Part shown: positions 1-9,000 of the stretch, one piece after another
Position numbering within the stretch: position 1 is the first letter of the stretch
Layout: the number at the start of each line of letters is the position of its first letter
NCBI RefSeq assembly: GCF_020858115.1
Contig: NZ_JACYMM010000020.1
Span: 1-52,486 of the forward strand
DNA from: Janthinobacterium sp. FW305-129
GTDB lineage: Bacteria; Pseudomonadota; Gammaproteobacteria; Burkholderiales; Burkholderiaceae_D
DNA length: 52,486 nt
Direction: 5' to 3'
Position numbers and translations under genes: made by a program
Notes under the pieces: generated by a model
What the model saw: only the letters and a program-made list of their open reading frames with translations
What the model was told of the DNA's origin: nothing
The model's database searches: none

Positions 1-3000
1 GCGACACTGACCAGCTTGAACAACGCGGGCAGCCTGTACGCTGCTGGCAATCAGACCTTGAACGCCAGCGGCGCCATTGTGAACACGGGCGTCATCGCGG
101 CGCAAGGCAACAACAGCATCACGGCGAAGACCCTCGACAATAGCGCAAGCAGCCTGATTGCTGCAGGCATGCAGGCCGATGGCAAGCTGGGCACGGCTGG
201 CGACTTGACCATCAACACCGCGCAAACGCTGGCCGCGCACGGCCAGAATCTGGCGGCGGGCAAGGCGACCCTGACAGGTGCCAGCATCGACATCGGCGGC
301 AGCCAGACCAGCGCCGCCAATATCGGCCTGACGGCAACTCAGGGCGATGTCAGCACGCATCAAGCCGTGGTCAGCACGCCTGGTGCCTTGACGATCCATG
401 CGCAAGACACCTTGCGCAATACGGAAGGGCAACTCAGTGCCGGCCAACTCGACCTGCACGTGGGCAATCTCGACAACGCCAAGGGTACCGTGATCCAGAC
501 GGGCACGGGAGACACCGTCATCCAGACGGGCAAGCTGGACAATAGCGCCGGGCGCATCGCCGTCAATAGTAATAATTTGACCCTGGGCGCGGCCAGCTTG
601 ACGAATGCGGGCGGCAAGATCGAGCATGCGGGTGCAGGTACCCTGGCCATCACGGCGGCCACCTTGCAGGGCGCGGGCGGCAGCATCATCGGCAACGGCG
701 CCGTCGATCTGAAGGCCGGTCTGTTCAACCACGCCAACGCCACCACCACGGGCCGGTCCCTGAATGTCCAGGCAGACAGCCTGAGCAACCGGGGCGGCCA
801 TCTGCTGCAGACGGGCGCGGGCGGCATGACGGTAGCCGTCACCGGCCAGCTCGATAATACGAGTGGGGAAATCTCCGGCAACGGCACCTTGTCGGTGCAG
901 ACCGGCAATCTGGACAACAGCAAGGGCAAGATCACCTCGGCCACGTCCGCCGACATCGTCAGCACTGGCGTACTCGTCAATGCCGATGGCGTGATCGCGG
1001 CGGCGACCGATTTGCACCTGGGTGGCGCCATCGACAATACGCGTGGCTTGCTGCAGGCGGGGACCGGCGTCTTGAGCCTGGACGCGGCCAGCTTGCGCAA
1101 TGCGCAGGGAACGCTGAGCGCGGGCACGGATATCACGGCCAAGGTCAGCGGCGACGTACTCAACGCTGGCGTGCTGTATGCGGGACGCAACCAGAGCCTG
1201 GATATCGGCGGCTTGCTCAGCAATACAGGCTCGCTGGCCGCCCTGGGCAATACGACGATCACGGCGGGTAGTCTGGACGGCAACGGCTTGCTGGCAGCGG
1301 GCATGCGCGTCGATGGCAGCTTTGCCTCGGCTGGCGATCTGACGGTGAAAACGAGCGGCGCCTTGCAGGCTGGCGGCCAGAACATGGCGGCCGGCCAGTT
1401 GCAACTGACGGGTGCGTCTGTTGACGTGGGCGGCAGCCAGACCAGCGCGGCGAATATCGGCTTGACGGCATTGACGGGCAATGTGACGACCAGCAGGGCG
1501 GTCGTGTCGACCAATGGCCTGTTGAATATTACGGCGAGTGCCGCCAACGGGCAGGCACTGGTCAACCAGGGCGGCAGTCTGAGCGCGGGGCAACTGGCCT
1601 TGCGCGTAGGCAATCTGGACAACACCAAGGGCACCGTGATCCAGACGGGCACGGGCGACACCGTCATCGAGACGGGCAAGCTGGACAATACGGGCGGGCG
1701 CATCGCCGTCAACAGCGCCAATCTGCGCCTGCAGGCGGGCGACCTGACGAATACGGATGGCAAGATCGAACATGCAGGCAAGGGTGTGCTGGACATCCGC
1801 GCCACGAATCTGTATGGCCAGCGGGGCCAGCTGACGGGCAATGGCGCGCTGCAGGTGGCGGCCAATTACATCGATCACCGCAACGCCAGCCTGCTGGCGC
1901 AGCAGGTGAGCGTCTCTGCTGGCATCCTCGACAATCGCCAGGGGCAGATCACGCAGCTGGGCACGAGTGCGGCAACAGTGCTGGCCAGCACGCGCCTGGA
2001 CAATAGCGGCGGCAAAATCGAAGCGAATGGCAATGTGCGCGTGGAAACGGGTGAGTTGCTCAACGATCATGGTCGTATTGCGTCTGCGCAAGATGTCAAT
2101 GTGGCAGCGACGGGCAAGCTGGACAATGCCAGCGGCGTGATCATTGCCGGGCGCGACCTGACGCTGGCCGGCGGCAAGGTGGACAATACGCTGGGACAAT
2201 TGCAGGCAGCGGGCGGCAATGCGCAATTGACCATGGACGAGCTGCTCAATGAGCAGGGCAGCATCGTTGCCAGCGGTAATCTGACGACCACGGCGGGCAG
2301 CGTGCGCAACAGCGGCAGCCTGTTTGCCGGCGCAGAACAGGTGCTCACCGTGACGGGCGCGCTGGAGAATGCCGGCGTTATCCTGGCTCAGGGCAACAAC
2401 ACGATCAGCGCGAAGAGTATCGACAGCGGTGCGGCCAGCCTGGTCGGCGCGGGCGTGAAAGCCGATGGCAGTTTGCAAACGAGCGGCAACTTGCAAATTA
2501 CGGCACAGCAGGCATTGGGTGCGCATGGGCAAGTGTTGGCGGCAGGCAATGCCGTCCTGAGCGGCGGCAGCGTCGACCTTGGCGGCAGCCGCAGCAGCGC
2601 CGACAATATCAGCCTGACGGCCAGCGCAGGCGACGTCAGCACCAGCGGCGCCGTGGTCACCACGCCGGGCGCCTTGACGATCAAGGCCGGTGCGAATAGC
2701 CAGACCTGGAACAACCAGCGCGGCGATATCAGCGCCGGCCAACTGGCCGTCGGCGTGGGCAACCTCAATAACCAGCACGGCAGCATCGTGCAGACCGGTG
2801 TCGGCAATACCGCCATCGAGCTGACATCGCCAGCAGGCACGCTGGACAACACGGGCGGCCGCATCGCCGTCAACAGCGCCAATTTGACCCTGAAGGCAGC
2901 CACCCTGACGAATACGGATGGCAAGATCGAACACGCGGGCAGCGGTACCTTGAGCCTGCAAGCCACGCAGTTGAACGACCAGCGTGGCCAGATCACGGGC

Positions 3001-6000
3001 AATGGCGCCCTGGTCGTCACAGCCGATGTCATCGACCACCGCAACGCCAGCACCATCGCGCAGCAAATCAGCATAACGGCCGCGACCCTGGACAATGGAG
3101 GCGGTAACCTGACGCAGCTCGGTAAAGGTGATACCAGCATTCAATTGAGTGGTGGCCTGGATAACCGCGGCGGCACCATCGCCAGCAATGGCAATACCAG
3201 CATCGTCGCGCCGAGCCTCAACAACCAGGGCGGCAAGCTGCAGGCGGCGGGTACATCCAACCTGACGGTGACGGCGAACAATGTACTCGACAACAGCCTT
3301 GGCGGCGCCATCGCTGGCGGCGGCAATGTGGTGCTGGGCGCAGGCAGCCTGCTGAACCAGGGTGGCAGCGCCACGGCGGGCGGGCAGCTGACGGCGAACG
3401 TGGCGCAGGCCTTGAACAATGCGGGCGGCTTGCTGGCCGCCACGGGCAATATGAACGTAAACGCGGCCAGCGTCGACAACAGCGCCGGCGGCAAGCTGGC
3501 CTCGGTGCAAGGCCTGTTGACGGTCACCTCCACGGGCGCCACCGTCAACGACGGCGGCACCCTGCAGTCTGGCGGCGACATCATTTTGCGTAATGGTGGT
3601 CTGTCGAACGGGCAAGGCACCATTGCCGGCGCGAACGTCACGCTCGACACGCATGGCCAGGTCTTCAACAACAACCAGGGCACTTTGGCGGGCACGGGAA
3701 GCGTCAACTTGCAGACGGGTATTCTGGACAACGATGGCGGCTTGCTGCAGTCGGGCGGCGCCATGACCATCGATACGCACGGCAACGCCTTGCTCAACAC
3801 CAATGCGGGCGCGTATGCGGTGCGCCATCCCGGCAGCGCCGGCGGCATCAGCAGTGGTGCCGGATTGACCCTGCAAACGGGCAGCTGGAACAATGCGGGT
3901 GGCTACCTGGGCGCTGCCGGCAACATCACGGGCAGCGTGGGCCAGCTGGACAATCGCGGCGGCCAGGTCGTCGGCAAGTCGGCGCTGGATTTGACCCTGA
4001 GTGGCTTGCAGAACCAGGGCGGACAAATCCAGGTGCTGGGCAATATCGGCTTGAACGCCGGTGGCGGCAGCGTCAACAATCAGCAAGGCTTGATCCGTTC
4101 CGGCGCTGCCGTCACGCTGACGGGCGGCGCAATCGACAATGCCAGCACCCTGGGCGCGAACCAGGGCATCGAAGGCGTGCAGGTGACCTTGAACAGCGCC
4201 AATGTCAGCAATGTGCAGGGAGCGGTGCGCGCCGATGGCAACCTGGCGATTAACAGCGCACGCAGCGTCAACAATACCTTGGGCATGCTCAGCGCCGGTG
4301 GCGCGCTGGCGCTGCAGGACACCGGACTCGGCCGTGGATTGGCCGTGACCAACTCGGGTGGCACCATCATCGGCGGTGTGCGCACCGACATCCGCGCGGG
4401 CAGCCTGAGCGGTGACGGCAAGGTGCTGTCACAGAAAGATCTGGCGCTGGACCTGGCCGGCAACTTTACGCTGAACTCGGGCGCCGAGATCATGGCCAAC
4501 GGTAACGCCGATATTGCCATCGGCGGGCAGCTGGTGAACGCGGGCAAGATCCAGGCGCTCAGCAAACTGACCCTGGGTGCCGCCAATTTCGACAACGCTG
4601 CTACCGGCGACATCAATGCGGGCACGACGCGCGTCAATGTCGGCGGCGTGCTGAACAACCGGGGCGTGATCGATGGCATCTACACGCAACTGAACGTCGG
4701 CACGCTGAACAACATGGGTACGGGCCGCATCTATGGCGACTATCTGAGCATCGGCGGCGGCACCGTCAACAATGACGTGGAAGGCGGCATGGCGGCCACC
4801 ATCGCGGCGCGCACCCGCCTCGATATCGGCGTCACGACACTCAATAACCGCGAACACGGCCTGATCTTCAGCGGCGGCGACATGGCCATCGGCGGTTACC
4901 TGGACGGCAACCGCATCGCCACGGGCTGGGCGGTATCGGTGACGAATGCCAGTGCGACGATCGAGGCGTTGGGGAATCTGGATATGGGGGCGAGTCAGTT
5001 CCGAAATTTAAATACGCATTTCAGGATCGAGACGCTCGATAGCGGGACTGTAAGCGTCAGAGAGTATGGGAGCCTGCCTTCCGGAGGAGACCAGCGCTTT
5101 CGTAGCGAAGGCGGTAATGTTGTTGATGCTAAGGGGATAGTACAAAAAGAGTACGTCATCTACAGACTGACCCGTACCTCACGTACGGAGACCGTGGTGG
5201 ATACCGATCCGGCGAAGCTGGTGGCTGGAGGCAACGTGACGATACGGTCCAGCGATGCGCGCAACGAGCAAAGCCATGTCATTGCGGGTGGGAGACTGTT
5301 CATGGAGGGGGCTGCGCTCGTTAATCCGCAAGTTGATCTACATACCTATTCGAAGGAGACGGGAACGTCCGAGAATGTATTGTATTTGCCATCGAGCGCC
5401 TGGGGCGGTTATGTTCAAAAACCGATGGGAGAAAGTCCCTTGACTCCGGTCGAGCATAGCTCGGTGAATCCTGTAACACAGATTTATCAGAAAACCACCT
5501 ATACCTCGCCATCATCGACAGGCGTGAGCGGTGTCAACGGCGGCACCAGCGCTGCGGGTGCCGCCAATGCCAATGTGGCCTTGACGACCGTGAACAAGAC
5601 CTCGGGAGCCATTGCCGGCGTCAATGCTGCTGCAGGCAGCGGTGCCGCGGCAGCCAGCGGCACGGGGGCATTGAGCGGCGCCAGCGGGACGGGTAATGTG
5701 GGGCAGGCGGGCAATGTCGGCGCGCTCAGCGGTTCGGCCGTCGCCGGCGCCACGGGTGCGGGCGGACAGACGGCGACGTCGGGCATCGACACTGGCCGTG
5801 CCACGGTGGGAGTCGACAGCAGGAGCGCGGACGCCGTTGACGCGCAAGGCACGCAAGATCGCAGTGGTCGGATTGGCAACGCGGGGAAAACAACTGACCA
5901 TGGCGCGGTGCAGGGCGGTTCCGCTGGCGCGGCCACAGGAAGCGGCGCCGCCAGCACGGTCGATTCGGCCTTGCTGGCGCGTGACGCGCAGGGTGGTCCC

Positions 6001-9000
6001 GGCGCGGTCGGCGGGGGCAGCGGCTTGCAAGGTAGCGGGCGTCTCGGCAACGCTGGCCAGTCGGCCGGGCATGGGGGCGTACAGGGCGGCTCTGTTGCTA
6101 CCGTTGACGGTGCCGCCGGGGCTGGCACGGTCGATCCCGCCTTGCTGGCAGGTGGGACGCAAGGTGGACCCGATGCGGTAGGTGGGGCAAGCGGCTTGCA
6201 AGGTAGTGGACGCCTTGGCAACGCTGGCCAGGCAGCAGGCCATGGCAGTGTGCAAGATGGCGGTGTTGCTGCCGTCGGCGCAGTGGCTGGTGCTGGCAAG
6301 GTCGATGCGGGCTTGCTTGCTAAAAATACGCAAGGTGGTCCTGCCGCCGTGGGCGACAACAGCGGCTTGCAGGGGAGCGAGCGTGCCGGCAATGCCGGTC
6401 AGGCGCTCGGCCTGGCAGGCGTCAAGCAGGAACTTGCGGCAGGCGCTACGGGGCCGGGCAAGGCCACACAGTCCGGCATGGCCGCAGCGCGTGGCGCCAC
6501 GGTGTCGAGCGCCACCGGCGGGGCAGCGCAGGTGGCCGGCGCCGGCGGCGCGTCCGCAGGACGCATGACGGTAATCGGTCAGGTGGCTTTGGCGAACCCT
6601 TCCGGCCGCGCGCAAGTCGTGCGTACGACATTGCCTTCCACGCAAATTCCGAATGCCAGCCTGTTCAGGACGAGTCCCGGACCTGCATCGCGCTTCCTCG
6701 TGGAAACGGATCCCCGTTTTGCCAATTACAAGGATTGGACGGGGTCGGATTACCTGACCAGTAAGGTCCAGCTCGATCCAACCGTGACGCAAAAGCGCCT
6801 CGGTGACGGTTTTTACGAGCAACGCCTGGTACGCGAGCAGATCGCGGAACTGACGGGGCAGCGTTTTACTGGCGACTATTCCAGCGATGATCAGCAGTAT
6901 CGCGGGCTGATGGATGCCGGCGCCGCCTTTGCCCAGACCTGGGATTTGCGCCCTGGCCTGGCGCTGACGCCGGCACAGATGGCGGCGCTGACCAGCGATA
7001 TCGTGTGGCTGGTGGAGCAGGACGTGACCTTGGCCGATGGTTCCACGCAAAAGGTGCTTGTGCCGCAAGTCTACGTACGCGTGCGCGAAGACGACCTTGA
7101 TGGCGCAGGCAGTCTGTTGGCAGGCAAAGAGGTCGATATCCGCTTGTCGGGCGACCTGGTGAATGGCGGCACCATTGCCGGCCGTGAAGTCGTGTTGCTG
7201 AATGCGGAGAATGTCAGCAATCTGGGTGGCCGTGTTGGCGCCGATAACGTCGGCATCGCGGCGCGCAACGACTTGAATAATATCGGCGGTACCATTTCGG
7301 CCAATAACGCACTGCAGGCGAGCGCAGGACGCGACATTCATATTTCCACCAATACGCTGGAAGACGGGCGCTACCTGGGCCGCGTGGCGGGGCTGTACGT
7401 CAGCGGCGATGCCGCCAGTGGCAGCAGCCTGGTGCTGTCTGCGGGAAGGGATGTCAGTATCGCTGGAGGTATTGTCAGCAATACCGGGCAGGGCGGCGTC
7501 ACGGCAATCTCTGCCGGGCGCGACCTGAGCGTCGAGACGGTGGTGGCCACCTCCGGTAGCGGCTTGTCGGCCAAGCGTATCGAGCAACAGGCAGGCGAAG
7601 TACACGGCGACAAAGTGGCGCTGATCGCCGGCAATGACATCAATAACCGCGGCAGCAGTGTTGTGGCCGAATCCCAGTTGTTGGCCAGTGCAGGCCGCGA
7701 TATCAATGTGGTCAGCACCACCGTCAGCAACGCCAGCCAGAGATGGACAGGCAACACGTCGACCAGCACCACCATTGGCACGACGGCAGGCATGTACGTG
7801 ACGGGGACGGACGAAGGCGCTGCCCTCGTCGTCCAGGCAGGGCGCGATGTGACGGTGACGGGCGGCGTCATCGCCAACGCCGGCGTGAATGGCCAGACCA
7901 GCGTGATTGCCGGCAATAACCTGACCCTCAATACCGTTACCGTGGCCTCTACGCAGAATGACATACGCAATGCTGACAATTACAGCAAACAGAGCAAAAC
8001 CAGCGAAGTAGGCAGCCAGATCATGGGCGCCGGCAATGTCAATCTGCAGGCGGGCAATAACCTGACAGCGCGCGCGGCGGACGTGCAGGCGCAGGGAACG
8101 TTGGGCTTGGTGGCGGGCAATGACATCAGCCTGGTCAATGGTTTCCAGAACGAAGTGAGCGATATCGCCAGCAAATCGACGAAGAAGGGCTTCTGGAACA
8201 AGACCACGACGACCAAGCATGATGTGGTCGATACCACCACGGCAATCGGCACTTCGCTGGGCGGCAGCAGCGTGACGGTGCAGGCTGGGCATGATCTGCA
8301 AGTTACGGGTTCGAGCATCTTGAGCGACGATGCGACACGATTGCTCGCGGGTAACAACATCACGATCGATGCGGCCACCAATACCGTGTATGAACAGCAT
8401 CACTTGAATACCAAGAAAACCGGATTTATGAGCAGTGGCGGCATTGGCTTCACCTATGGCACCAATAGCACGACCGTGGATCGGCAACGTGATGCTACGC
8501 TGCAGAGCGGTGACTCGCGCAGCATGATTGGTTCCACGGGGGGAGCGTTGACGATGGTTGCTGGCAACGGCGTCAAAATAAGTGGCAGCGATATTGCCGC
8601 CGCGACTGACCTCGATATCATCGGGAAAAGTGTCACCATTCAACCTGGGCAAGACAATGAGAAAGGCAAAGTTGTTACCAAGATCGTGCAGGATGGCTTT
8701 ACCCTGGCTGTGGGTGGCAGCGTGGTCAGCGCCATTCAAACCGTGCAAGGCATGGGCGAGGCGATGGGCAAGACGAGCAACGGGCGGGTGCAGGCCATGG
8801 CTGCGGCCACGGCCGCCTTGGCCGCCAACAACGCCAAATCGCAAGGCCCGAGCGTGAGCATCAGCCTCACTTACGGTCATTCGGAAAGCGAACAGACGCA
8901 GACGACGGCCAGCACGACGCATAGCGGCAGCATATTGAGCGGCAAAAACATTAACATTACGGCAACGGGCGGCGGCAAGGATAGCAACATCAATATCCTC

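Noticed and set aside
5851..6430. CRISPR-like array
   Set aside because: The 171-bp period is an exact multiple of three and lies inside an intact reading frame; no short conserved repeat with unique spacers is present here or elsewhere in the window.
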